Shown here: positions 1 to 6,963 of the stretch, in pieces
How positions within the stretch are numbered: position 1 is the first letter of the stretch
Layout: each line of letters starts with the position of its first letter
Origin: Deltaproteobacteria bacterium
GTDB taxonomy: Bacteria > Desulfobacterota > JACPFL01
DNA length: 52,478 nucleotides
Direction of reading: 5' to 3'
NCBI GenBank assembly: GCA_016183025.1
Contig: JACPFL010000094.1
Span: 1-52,478, forward strand
Translations under genes and position numbers: made by a program
The notes under the pieces: generated by a model
What the model was told of the DNA's origin: nothing
What the model saw: the letters and a program-made list of their open reading frames with translations, nothing else
Databases searched by the model: none

Positions 1-570
1 GGCGGTTCCGACTACGAGGGTCCGCTCCCGGAGCCGTCCGTCGAGGAAGACCCCCTCCAGTGTGGCGCTGGGCGGCAGTGTGGCGCTGGGCGGCGGGGCT
101 GGCGCCTCGCCTGCTGTCGCGGGAGTCGCCCTCGATGGCGCACCCGCCGCGGGCCGGCCCCGCAGCTCCGCCCTCAGCCCGGCCACGGCCTGATCAGCCC
201 GGGCGAGCCGGCTGTGCACCCCCCTCAGCTCCGCGCCGAGGCGCGTCAGGTCAGCTCGGACCCCAGCCTGGGCCCGCTCGGCCTGCGCCTGATCCCGGGT
301 CACGGCCTCCAGCCGCCCTCGGACCCCGACCACTTCACGCGCGAGCCGCTCCATCTCCCGGCTCTGGGCGCTCCCCTGCTGGGCCAGCCGCTTGATCTCT
401 CCCACGAGCGGTGACAGCATGGCCCGTGTCTGGCGTTGCTGCCAGATACTGGCAGCCACGACGCCCACCACCACGAGGCAGGCCACCGCCGCAATCACGC
501 CCAGCCCCCATCCGCTGCGCGCGGCCCGCTGCCGCTGGTACCGACCCGGCACAATTATCGGCTCCGTCAT
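1..570 (-). CDS. Membrane-anchored coiled-coil protein, partial (C-terminus beyond window)
   Basis: I do not recognise the family. The frame is open from an ATG at 570 to the window edge (190 codons), so it is missing from the ORF track only because no stop lies inside the window. The start has a GGAG Shine-Dalgarno six bases upstream. The protein opens MTEPIIVPGRYQRQRAARSG, has one hydrophobic helix at about residues 22-41, then a long charged segment rich in Glu, Arg, Ala and Gln with coiled-coil character (about 50-125), then a Pro/Ala-rich linker holding a short tandem repeat (PPSATL twice, from a duplicated gtgtggcgctgggcggc at about 60-95). It is probably an inner-membrane protein with a periplasmic coiled coil. 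It is transcribed divergently from the small membrane protein at 838. Function unknown; the reading frame is well supported, the product is not. Confidence 0.6.
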   Translation of the reverse strand, partial: MTEPIIVPGRYQRQRAARSGWGLGVIAAVACLVVVGVVAASIWQQRQTRAMLSPLVGEIKRLAQQGSAQSREMERLAREVVGVRGRLEAVTRDQAQAERAQAGVRADLTRLGAELRGVHSRLARADQAVAGLRAELRGRPAAGAPSRATPATAGEAPAPPPSATLPPSATLEGVFLDGRLRERTLVVGTA

Positions 571-606
571 CGTGGGCTCCACCCGGCTCAGCCGCGTTTT
601 ATTTTC

Positions 607-636
607 AGCCTACCCCCGCCTCGTTCGGCGCGTCAA
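607..636 (-). promoter_or_regulatory. Putative sigma-70 promoter of the partial coiled-coil gene
   Basis: On the minus strand TTGACG (636-631) and TAGGCT (612-607) are separated by 18 bp, placing a start near 600 and a leader of about 30 nt before the ATG at 570. The -35 is 5/6, the -10 is weak (3/6). It is a plausible match in a GC-rich genome, not proof. Confidence 0.4.
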
Positions 637-730
637 GCGCTGGAGTGGCAGGAACTGCATAAGCCACGCCAGGTTAAGGGACCAACGGCGACCTCTGACG
701 GTGCACAGTTCGAAGGGGGCACGGCGCAGT

Positions 731-744
731 GTGACCCCGGTCAC
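731..744. promoter_or_regulatory. Perfect palindrome in a divergent intergenic region
   Basis: GTGACC-CC-GGTCAC is a perfect 6+2+6 dyad in the 267-bp gap between the divergent genes starting at 570 and 838. Position and symmetry suit a dimeric regulator operator. No regulator is encoded in the window. Confidence 0.35.
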
Positions 745-791
745 TGCATCCCGTTCGCCTCTATGCGATGAGGATGGCCTTTGCTGCGGGT

Positions 792-813
792 GGCCCGAGT
801 CGGGACTCGAGCC
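792..813 (+). promoter_or_regulatory. Leader hairpin before the small membrane protein
   Basis: GGCCCGAGT (792-800) pairs with ACTCGAGCC (805-813) in 8 of 9 positions around a CGGG tetraloop. It ends 15 nt before the Shine-Dalgarno of the gene at 838. No U-run follows, so it is not an obvious terminator; it may affect stability or translation. Confidence 0.35.
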
Positions 814-837
814 GGGACGCGGCCGCGAGGAGGAGCC

Positions 838-1089
838 ATGGGCTTCCTGCTGTTCGCCGGGATCATCATTGCAGGCTACGGCGTCATCAGCCTCGCCAGT
901 CCGGAGCTGCTGCACCGTGCAGCCCTCTGGTGGGACCACCTCTTCCTGCAGGCGAGCGACGCGGCGGAGCTCCACCGGCGGCCCATCGGGCTCGTCTGCC
1001 TGCTCGTGGCCGTCGTCCTCTTCATCTCGGCCTACCGCCTGCGCCAGGTCAGCATCGGGGCCATGTTCCGGCTGTTCTTCTGCCCATGA
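838..1089 (+). CDS. Small two-helix membrane protein
   Basis: An 83-residue hypothetical protein. The ORF track starts it at a TTG at 781, but the ATG at 838 has GAGGAG at optimal spacing and removes an Arg-rich, shadow-like extension, so I use 838. Two hydrophobic helices are visible (about residues 2-22 and 49-65), separated by an amphipathic loop with paired Trp (LWWDHLFLQ), followed by a short basic/aromatic tail. It is most likely an integral inner-membrane protein. Length and topology resemble many small uncharacterised membrane proteins and I cannot name a family. It stands alone: divergent from the coiled-coil gene, and followed by an inverted repeat overlapping its stop codon that may end the transcript. 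Confidence 0.6.
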   Translation: MGFLLFAGIIIAGYGVISLASPELLHRAALWWDHLFLQASDAAELHRRPIGLVCLLVAVVLFISAYRLRQVSIGAMFRLFFCP

Positions 1090-1109
1090 CTTCTCCCGGC
1101 CATGGGCAG
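1080..1109 (+). terminator. Inverted repeat overlapping the stop of the small membrane protein
   Basis: CTGCCCATG (1080-1088) and CATGGGCAG (1101-1109) form a perfect 9-bp stem around a 12-nt loop; the stop codon lies at the loop entry. There is no immediate U-tract (the next T-run is about 20 nt on), so it would be a weak or factor-assisted terminator. Confidence 0.45.
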
Positions 1110-1171
1110 ATCCGGCCCTCCCCCGCACTTTTCCCCTTGCCCTCTTTCTTCAGGCGCAGTATAAACAGCCC

Positions 1172-1186
1172 TGGCACACGGCTTGC
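1172..1186 (+). promoter_or_regulatory. Sigma-54 (RpoN) type -24/-12 promoter
   Basis: TGGCAC-ACGGC-TTGC has both invariant dinucleotides (GG at -24, GC at -12) at the correct spacing of the RpoN consensus TGGCAC-N5-TTGC. It is oriented toward the FecR-domain gene, predicting a start near 1197 and a leader of about 200 nt. An RpoN-dependent activator would be needed; none is encoded in the window. Confidence 0.6.
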
Positions 1187-1313
1187 GACCCTGGAGCACC
1201 GTGACCCGGCGCCGAAGAGAAGGAAAGCCGGAATGAGGCCATCAGGCCAGAGAACGCTCCAGCAGTTGCTTGCGGTTGCCTCCCCCCAGGCAGCCCATGC
1301 GCGCGCAGCGGTC

Positions 1314-1348
1314 GGGCTTAGCCTCCCGCCCGCTGAGCTACCCTTTTT
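1314..1348 (+). promoter_or_regulatory. Attenuator-like hairpin in the FecR leader
   Basis: GGG-CTTAGC (1314-1322) pairs with GCTGAG-cta-CCC (1332-1343), with one G-U pair and a 3-nt bulge, directly followed by TTTTT (1344-1348). The loop segment CCTCCCGCCC (1322-1331) is also complementary, with one bulge, to GGGCGGAGG (1380-1388), the Shine-Dalgarno of the gene starting at 1397. Two mutually exclusive folds are therefore possible. Structure only; not experimentally supported. Confidence 0.4.
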
Positions 1349-1396
1349 GTGGCTCTCACCCCGGAAGTTGTAGCCCGCTGGGCGGAGGGTAGAGCG

Positions 1397-2608
1397 ATGG
1401 AGAGGCGTGGATCCTGGCTCACGGCCGGCGGCGTCCTAGGAATCGGGCTCATCCTTCTCGTGGTCGGCGTTCAGCCGGCCTTCCCCATGGGGGGACGCCC
1501 CGAGGCGGAGGTGGCGGCCCCCGTGATCACGGTCAACCACGGCACCGTGGAGGTCCTCCCCCGTGGCGCCACGCAGTGGAAGCGCGCCTTCATCAATATG
1601 GCCCTGGCTCCCGGCGACACCCTGCGTACGGCCCCTCGCTCCAAGACGGAGATCCGCTTCCCTGGCGGCACCATCCGGGTCTTCGAAAACACGATCTTCG
1701 AGCTGCCGATGCGCCAGGAGGGCGGCAAGGTCTTCATTGACCTGGTCCGCATGCAGCTTGGCGACTCCCTGTTCAGCGTCACCAAGGGCAAGCTCCAGCA
1801 CGGCTTCGAGGTCCATACCCCGCACATGATCGCGGGCGTGCGGGGCACGCTCTTCGGCGTGCACACCGGCCCGCGCACCACGCGCCTGGCGGTGTACGAG
1901 GGCGTGGTGGCCGTCACCGACCGGCAGGCGCGGGCTGAGGGGCTGCGGGAGGTCCGGCCCTCGCAGATCACCGAGGTGGTCCGTGGCGCCCTGCCGACCG
2001 CGCCCAAGACCGTTCCGCTCACCAACCCGTGGCGGGGGTGGGAACAGCCGACGAACAACCGGATCCAAGATCTCGCGCCAAAGGGAGCGCCCACCCCCCC
2101 CTCGACCCCCGGTTCCTCCACACAGGGGAGCACAGGTGGCCGCGATCGCCAGGGCACGGCTAGCGGCACCTCCGCGTCCAGCACCGGATCAGACGCCCGT
2201 GCCACCACCAGTAGCACCGCCGCGCCAACCCCAGGCACCGGCGGTTCTACAGGGGCAGATCCCCGGGCGACCACCCGGGGGACTACCGGGGAAACCCTGC
2301 AGGGCCTGAGGGCGAGCAGCGAGTCCACACGGTCCCTGAGCGGCGAGGCTGCCAGGACTGCCCAGGAAGCCGCGAAGGAGGCTGCCAAGGCTGCCACGGA
2401 AGCGGCAAAGGCGGCGGCAGAAGCTGTCAAGGACGCGGCCAAGGCGGCCACCGAGGCCGCCAGAGAGGCGGCCAGGGAGGCCGCAAGGGAAGCGGCTAAA
2501 GCCGCCACCGAGACCGCCAAGGAGGCGGCCAAGAGCGCTGCCAAGGAGGCGGCCAAGCTCGCCAGCGAAGCCGCCATCGCAGGCAGCCGTTCGCCCTGCT
2601 TGCTGTAG
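1397..2608 (+). CDS. FecR-domain secreted protein with Ala/Lys-rich repeat tail
   Basis: A 403-residue protein. I start at the ATG at 1397 (MERRGSW), which has GGAGG 8 nt upstream, rather than at 1349. Residues 8-30 form a signal peptide or N-terminal anchor. Residues 43-200 are a FecR domain: the beta-rich body (VITVNHGTVEV) and the hallmark GVRGTLFGVHTG near 147. In iron uptake FecR transmits signals, but stand-alone periplasmic FecR domains are common in surface and polymer loci. Residues 225-315 are a Thr/Ser/Gly/Pro-rich disordered linker. Residues 320-395 are Ala-Lys-Glu helical repeats (EAAKAATEAAK style). The ending after the repeats (GSRSPCLL) does not resemble the rest, and the same frame resumes with more repeats at 2699, so this stop may be secondary. 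Downstream lies a TPR/outer-membrane barrel gene. A sigma-54 promoter lies upstream. Confidence 0.75.
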   Translation: MERRGSWLTAGGVLGIGLILLVVGVQPAFPMGGRPEAEVAAPVITVNHGTVEVLPRGATQWKRAFINMALAPGDTLRTAPRSKTEIRFPGGTIRVFENTIFELPMRQEGGKVFIDLVRMQLGDSLFSVTKGKLQHGFEVHTPHMIAGVRGTLFGVHTGPRTTRLAVYEGVVAVTDRQARAEGLREVRPSQITEVVRGALPTAPKTVPLTNPWRGWEQPTNNRIQDLAPKGAPTPPSTPGSSTQGSTGGRDRQGTASGTSASSTGSDARATTSSTAAPTPGTGGSTGADPRATTRGTTGETLQGLRASSESTRSLSGEAARTAQEAAKEAAKAATEAAKAAAEAVKDAAKAATEAAREAAREAAREAAKAATETAKEAAKSAAKEAAKLASEAAIAGSRSPCLL

Positions 2609-2704
2609 TTGGTTCAGTGTCCACTGTCAGTCCATAGTGGGAGTGATTCGAACGACCTTACAGAGTTGAGCGCAGCTGATCTTCGACTTCCTGACTGACA
2701 TCAC
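2576..2704. other. Non-repetitive lower-GC segment splitting two repeat blocks
   Basis: About 129 bp (43 codons, so frame-preserving) separate the Ala-rich tail of the FecR gene from the AKD repeats. The segment is visibly lower in GC, has no repeat character, and carries the in-frame TAG (2606) and TGA (2696). It includes an imperfect stem CCACT...AGTGG (about 2621-2640) and a TTCGAAC motif near 2647. It could be an inserted fragment or an assembly patch between repeats. Confidence 0.45.
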
Positions 2705-3112
2705 GCCAAAGACACGGCCAAAGAGGCGGCCAAGGACGCCTCCAAAGAGGCCGCTAAAGACGTCGCCAAGGACACCGCCAAAGAGGCGGCCAAGGACGCC
2801 TCCAAAGAGGCCGCCAAGGACGTCGCCAAGGACACCGCCAAGGACGTGGCCAAAGACGTCGCCAAAGACACGGCCAAAGACGTGGCCAAAGACGCCGCCA
2901 AAGACGCCGCTAAGGACTCCTCCAAGGCCGCCTCCGAGGTCGCCAAGGAGGCCACAAAGGATGCTGTAAAGGACGCGACCAAGGACGTGGCAAAGGATAC
3001 TGCGAAGGAGGCGACAAAGGATGTGGCGAAGGATGCGGTAAAGGATGTGGCCAAGGAGAGTGCCAGCGGGAGTGGAAAGTCCGACGGCGGGAGCGAGAAG
3101 AAAGGGAAGTAG
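2699..3112 (+). pseudogene. AKD/AKE tetrapeptide-repeat segment, probable detached tail of the FecR-domain gene
   Basis: The frame is open from 2699 to a TAG at 3112 and is the same frame as the FecR gene, but lacks a credible start: the first usable codon is a GTG at 2846 inside the repeats, with no Shine-Dalgarno. It encodes about 30 tetrapeptides of the form AKDx/AKEA (AKDT, AKEA, AKDA, SKEA, AKDV) and ends in a Gly/Ser/Lys-rich tail (SGSGKSDGGSEKKGK). Such repeats predict a long, strongly charged helix, like LEA-type or histone-H1-like repeat proteins, but I assign no function. Either this is the original C-terminus of the upstream protein, or an independent small repeat protein starting at 2846. 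The opposite-strand ORFs rich in LAASLA are shadows. Confidence 0.45.
2705..2824 (+). repeat. Two tandem copies of a 60-bp coding repeat
   Basis: 2705-2764 and 2765-2824 encode the same 20 residues (AKDTAKEAAKDASKEAAKDV) and differ at only a few third-codon positions. Shorter 12-bp AKDx units follow. The synonymous differences suggest an older duplication with selection on the peptide, and the structure is prone to slippage or misassembly. Confidence 0.8.
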
Positions 3113-4634
3113 TCCGGCCGGGTGCTCTTCGGACACCCTCTCTGCGCGATCTGCTTACAGTCGACCCCTGTCCGGCGTAGCCCTCCTCATTGTGGTGACC
3201 CTGGCCCCTTCATGGACCCGGGCTCAAGAGGCCCGGGAGTGGCTCAGCCGGGGCCAGGCCCACTTCGAGCGCCAGGAGTTCGAGCAGGCCGCCGAGGCCT
3301 TCGAGCGGGCCACCGAGGCCGCCCCCGACGAGGCAGAGCCCCACTTCCTCCTGGGCCTGACGTATGCCCGCCTCCGCGACTACCCGCGCGCGGCTGCCGC
3401 ACTCCTGAACGCTCGCGACCGGGACCCGGACCTGGAAGGACTCCCGCGCGAGCTTGGCGTGGCCCTCTATCGGATCGAGAGCTACGAGGCCGCGGCCGAG
3501 GCCCTCGAGGGGGCGGTGGAGCTGGAGCCCGACAACGCGGTGGCGCGGTACTACTTAGGCCTGGCCCGCTACCAGCTCGGGGAGTACCAGGCGGCCATCG
3601 AAGAGCTGGCCAGGGCGCGGGAGCTGGAGCCGGAGTTCACCACAGCCGTGACCCTGTACACCGGGCTGGCCTGGTTCCGGGCCGGCCGCTACCGCGAGGC
3701 CCGCGACAGCTTCGCCCGGCTCGTCACGGCCAGCCCCGGCTCCGAGGAGGCCAACCTGGCCCGCCGCTACCTGGAGACTATCGAGGAGCGGCTGCGCGGG
3801 CCGAAGCGCTGGAGCCTGCAGGCCAGCGCCGGGGTCGAGTACAACGACAACGTCACCACGTCCGCAGTCGAGACGATCACGGGCGAGCCGGACGTGGCTG
3901 CCGTCTTCACCGTCTCGGCCGAGGTCAAGCCGCTCCTGACCCCGACCTGGGAGGCGGCCCTCGACTACAACTTCTTCCTGACGGTGTACGAGGAGCTGAA
4001 GGCCCAGAACATCGAGGCCCACACGCCCGGCCTCACCCTCGCCTTCAAGCAGGGGCCGTGGGAGTTCGGGCTGCGCTACGCCTTTGACTACATCTACCTG
4101 TCGAGCAGCCGCGATGGCCTCCTCCGGATCCAGAACCTGAGCCCCACGGTCAGCGTGCTCGCCACCCCCACCCTGTACACCCAGGTTCGCTACCGCTTCC
4201 AGGACAAGGACTTCTTCACCAGCCCCGACCGCACCGGGACCAACAACGGGGTCGGGATCACGCAGTACGTGTTCTTCGACGGGGGCAAGGGCTACGTCTC
4301 CGGGACCTACCGCTACGAGCTGGAGAACACCCGCAGCCCCGACTTCGATTACCAGGGGCACCGCCCTAGCCTGAGCCTCCGCCTCCCCCTGCCCCTCGAG
4401 GTCCGCTTCGACCTGAACCTGGAGTACTACGTCAAGCAGTTCCGCCACATCGACTCGACCGCGGGCAACCAGCGGCACGACGAGCGCTGGGGCTTCTCCA
4501 CCCGGTTCTCCAGGCCGGTCGCAGCCCCCCTCCGGTTGACCCTGGAGTACAGCTACACCAACAACCACTCCACGATCCGGAGCTTCACGTACCGCGAGAA
4601 CATCGTTGGGCTCAACCTGACCGCATCCTTCTGA
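3045..4634 (+). CDS. TPR protein with C-terminal outer-membrane beta-barrel (SLAM-like architecture)
   Basis: A 529-residue ORF. A signal peptide lies at about residues 41-60 (VALLIVVTLAPSWTRA, cleavage before QEAREW). Residues 62-255 hold about five TPR units (WLSRGQAHFERQEFEQAAEAFERA; AVARYYLGLARYQLGEYQAA). Residues 260-529 are alternating aromatic/polar beta strands with frequent Tyr-Asn and Arg-Tyr pairs, ending LNLTASF with the terminal Phe typical of outer-membrane proteins. A periplasmic TPR domain followed by a barrel of about 270 residues is the layout of surface-lipoprotein assembly modulators (SLAM, DUF560). That is an architectural analogy; I see no diagnostic motif. The start is uncertain: the ATG at 3045 overlaps the repeat segment by 68 bp and lacks a Shine-Dalgarno; GTG 3072 or CTG 3168 are alternatives, the last giving a compact signal peptide. 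It converges with the O-antigen ligase gene, the stops 11 bp apart. Confidence 0.7.
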   Translation: MWPRRVPAGVESPTAGARRKGSSPAGCSSDTLSARSAYSRPLSGVALLIVVTLAPSWTRAQEAREWLSRGQAHFERQEFEQAAEAFERATEAAPDEAEPHFLLGLTYARLRDYPRAAAALLNARDRDPDLEGLPRELGVALYRIESYEAAAEALEGAVELEPDNAVARYYLGLARYQLGEYQAAIEELARARELEPEFTTAVTLYTGLAWFRAGRYREARDSFARLVTASPGSEEANLARRYLETIEERLRGPKRWSLQASAGVEYNDNVTTSAVETITGEPDVAAVFTVSAEVKPLLTPTWEAALDYNFFLTVYEELKAQNIEAHTPGLTLAFKQGPWEFGLRYAFDYIYLSSSRDGLLRIQNLSPTVSVLATPTLYTQVRYRFQDKDFFTSPDRTGTNNGVGITQYVFFDGGKGYVSGTYRYELENTRSPDFDYQGHRPSLSLRLPLPLEVRFDLNLEYYVKQFRHIDSTAGNQRHDERWGFSTRFSRPVAAPLRLTLEYSYTNNHSTIRSFTYRENIVGLNLTASF

Positions 4635-4645
4635 GCCGGGCCCGC

Positions 4646-6907
4646 TCAACGTGAGGCTTCGAGGGCGGGGATCAGCTCCCGGAGAAAGCCCTGGGAGGGG
4701 TCCTCGGTGAGGGCCCGGCGGAAGGCCGCAGCGGCCTCGGGCCGCCGCCCCTGGCGCAGGGCCGTCCACCCCATCCCCAGCAGCGCCGGGACAAATCGGG
4801 GGTTCGCGGCAAGGGCCTCCCGGAACTCAGCCTCAGCCTCCCTGACCCGCCCCTGCCCCAGAAGCGTCCGCCCGATCTCCACTCGAACCACTGCCTGCGG
4901 CCCGGGCGCCGCCAGGGCGTCCCGAAAGGCCGCCAGGGCCTCCTCGTACCGGCCGAGCTGGCGCAGGAGCTGACCGGTCAGGTACCGGACGGCGGGCTGG
5001 TCGGGTCCGGGGCGCGCGATCGGCTGGAGCACGGCGAGCCCCTCCGCAGGCTGTCCGGTCCGCCCATAGGCCTCGGCCAGGACGAGTCGTGCCTGCAGCG
5101 GGGCCTCGCCCCGGCGGACGGCCTCGCGGAGCAGGGCGATGGCCCGATCGGGCAACCCCGCCTGGAGCAGGGCGCGGCCGACCTGGTAGGCCGAGAGGTG
5201 GCGGCCCGGGTTCAGGCGCCGCGCCTGCTCCAACAGCTCCCCGACCTCGGCCTGGCGCGCCTGCGCCTGCTCCCCGCCGTGCACGAGGTAGAGCTGGGCC
5301 AGGAGCCAGTACGGCGCATCGTCCCGCGGGCTCAGGGCCATGCCACGGCGCAGCGCGGTCTCGACCTCCACGAGCAGGCGCCCCTGCCCGGTGCGCCGAT
5401 ACTGGGCCAGCAGGGCTCCGCCGAGGTTGACCACATAGCCCGCCACCACCGGGTCCAGTCGGGTGGCCAGCCGGAAGGCCCGGGCCGCCTCTTCAGGCTG
5501 TCCGGCCTTCAGGCGGGCAATGCCGCGCTGATTGATGAGGGAGACGACGTACGGGTGGACCAGCGCCAGGGCCAGCAGGAGTCCGGCCGCGGTCACGACG
5601 GCCTGCCCCCGCCGGGCTGCCCACCCCTCCGCGGCCCAGGCCATCCGATGCACGGAGAGGACCCCCGCGCGCGCGGCGAGCTGCAGCACGAATGCGGCAT
5701 AGCCGGCGAACAGCAGGAGCAGCCCCGGGACGCGGAGGTTGAAGTCCCCCCCGCTGTGGAGCAGCAACCCCACGGCCCCGGCCAGCGCCCCGCCCAGGGC
5801 GAGCTGCTCCTGCGGGCCCAGTCCGGGCGCGCCCACTGCCCGAAGCCCCGCCAGCAGGATCGCCCCCAGGAAGAGCAGCAGGGGCAGGGTCCCCAGCGCG
5901 CCTACCTCCGCCCAGAACTGCAGGTAGTCGTTGTGCGCGAAGAAGTGCACCTCGTTCGGGAAAAAGCGGGTGTTCATGAACTGCGGGTAGACCTGGTGGT
6001 AGGTGGCGATCCCCGTGCCCAGGATCGGCTGGCGGCGGATCACCTCCCAGGCGCTGCCCCACATGATCAGCCGGGCCTGCCACCCGCCCGGCACCGCGAC
6101 CGTCGGCGCCTCGGGCCCGACCGGCTGGAGGAGCTCGGCCGTCCGCCCCCCCAGGATCACGCGGGACTCGGAGGGGATCGTCCTCAGGAGGACGGCCGTG
6201 ACCAGGAGGAGCATGACACCGAGCGCTGCCAACCACCCCCGGTTGGCCCGGACCATCTCCCGGAAGCCGCCCCAGCGCCACGTCAGGACGATCAACAGGG
6301 CCAGGGCTCCCCCGACCCCGCCGATCCAGGCCCCGCGGCTCCCGCTGAGCAGGAGGGCCGCGTAGTGGAGGAGCACCAGGCCCAGCCCGCCAAACCGTCG
6401 CCAGGGCGAGGGCGGCCCCCCAAGCCAGGCTAGGGCGAGGGGCGGGAGGACGAGGACCAGGAGGGCGGCAAAGGTGTTCGGCACGACGAAGATCGAATGG
6501 GCCCGCGGCCCGTACGCCCCGCCCCCCAGGTAGACCTGCGCGATCCCGTGGACGGAGGCGGCGGTCGAGAAAGCCAGCAGCACCTGGAAGAGCCGCCGCC
6601 ACGCGGCCCAGGGCCAGCGGGCGGCCAGCAGCGCGTACAGCACGCCCAGGGTCATCCCGTAGAGCACGGTGCCGTACCGGCTCAGGGCCCGATCGACCGC
6701 GTAGAGGTTCGAGAGGACGACCACGGCCAGGAAGGCGAGGGCAGCCAGGTGCAGCCGCCGTCCCGGGATGGTGACCTCCCCCTCATCGAGGACCTGTCGG
6801 GCGATCACCAGAACCAGGAGGAGCGCCAGGAGCGAGACTGCCGTGATGAAGCCATACCGGTAGGGGCCCGGATCGAAGGGCGCCAGCAGGAGCAGGGCCG
6901 CGGCCAC
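4646..6907 (-). CDS. O-antigen ligase / Wzy-type polymerase with C-terminal TPR domain
   Basis: A 753-residue polytopic membrane protein. Residues 1-430 contain about a dozen hydrophobic helices. The O-antigen ligase domain includes SGSRGAWIGGVGG near 187 and a long periplasmic loop (about 255-330: WGSAWEVIRRQPILGTGIATYHQVYPQF, then HFFAHNDYLQFWAEVG), which carries the His and Arg typical of WaaL/PglL/Wzy enzymes. Residues 450-750 are TPR repeats (GIARLKAGQPEEAARAFRLA; LGRYEEALAAFRDAL). The family transfers or polymerises undecaprenyl-linked glycans at the periplasmic face; the substrate (lipid A, protein or polymer) cannot be told. The GTG at 6907 is used, 56 nt after the ABC permease stop; CTG/GTG alternatives exist nearby. 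It is the last gene of the long minus-strand run and converges with the TPR-barrel gene. Confidence 0.8.
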   Translation of the reverse strand: MAAALLLLAPFDPGPYRYGFITAVSLLALLLVLVIARQVLDEGEVTIPGRRLHLAALAFLAVVVLSNLYAVDRALSRYGTVLYGMTLGVLYALLAARWPWAAWRRLFQVLLAFSTAASVHGIAQVYLGGGAYGPRAHSIFVVPNTFAALLVLVLPPLALAWLGGPPSPWRRFGGLGLVLLHYAALLLSGSRGAWIGGVGGALALLIVLTWRWGGFREMVRANRGWLAALGVMLLLVTAVLLRTIPSESRVILGGRTAELLQPVGPEAPTVAVPGGWQARLIMWGSAWEVIRRQPILGTGIATYHQVYPQFMNTRFFPNEVHFFAHNDYLQFWAEVGALGTLPLLLFLGAILLAGLRAVGAPGLGPQEQLALGGALAGAVGLLLHSGGDFNLRVPGLLLLFAGYAAFVLQLAARAGVLSVHRMAWAAEGWAARRGQAVVTAAGLLLALALVHPYVVSLINQRGIARLKAGQPEEAARAFRLATRLDPVVAGYVVNLGGALLAQYRRTGQGRLLVEVETALRRGMALSPRDDAPYWLLAQLYLVHGGEQAQARQAEVGELLEQARRLNPGRHLSAYQVGRALLQAGLPDRAIALLREAVRRGEAPLQARLVLAEAYGRTGQPAEGLAVLQPIARPGPDQPAVRYLTGQLLRQLGRYEEALAAFRDALAAPGPQAVVRVEIGRTLLGQGRVREAEAEFREALAANPRFVPALLGMGWTALRQGRRPEAAAAFRRALTEDPSQGFLRELIPALEASR

Positions 6908-6963
6908 CCCGACGGCTGCCCCGCCAGCGCCCGCGCCCAGGCCGGGGCCCGGGGTTCCGGGGG

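Larger units (their letters stand above)
1110..1396 (+). other. Long 5-prime region of the FecR-domain gene
   Basis: This 287-bp stretch has no credible gene. It contains a sigma-54-type promoter (1172-1186), a terminator-like stem with T-run (1314-1348), and a segment complementary to the Shine-Dalgarno of the downstream gene. The overlapping plus-strand ORFs of the track run across all of these and look like shadows. No match to a known riboswitch class was recognised. Confidence 0.5.

Noticed and set aside
60-100. CRISPR-like or mobile repeats
   Set aside because: The only short direct repeat here is a two-copy coding duplication; no arrays, transposases or terminal inverted repeats were found anywhere in the window.
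1314-1343. tRNA-like GTAGCTCAGCGGG on the minus strand in the FecR leader
   Set aside because: No anticodon or T arm follows; the similarity is explained by the hairpin.
2640-2660. tRNA-like T-loop (TTCGAATC on the minus strand) in the low-GC segment
   Set aside because: The flanking stems do not pair and no acceptor or anticodon arm can be built.
2627-3136. Minus-strand ORFs rich in LAASLA / GGVLGDVLGG repeats
   Set aside because: They are exact antisense readings of the AKD-repeat block; composition follows from the repeat, and no Shine-Dalgarno or domain is seen.
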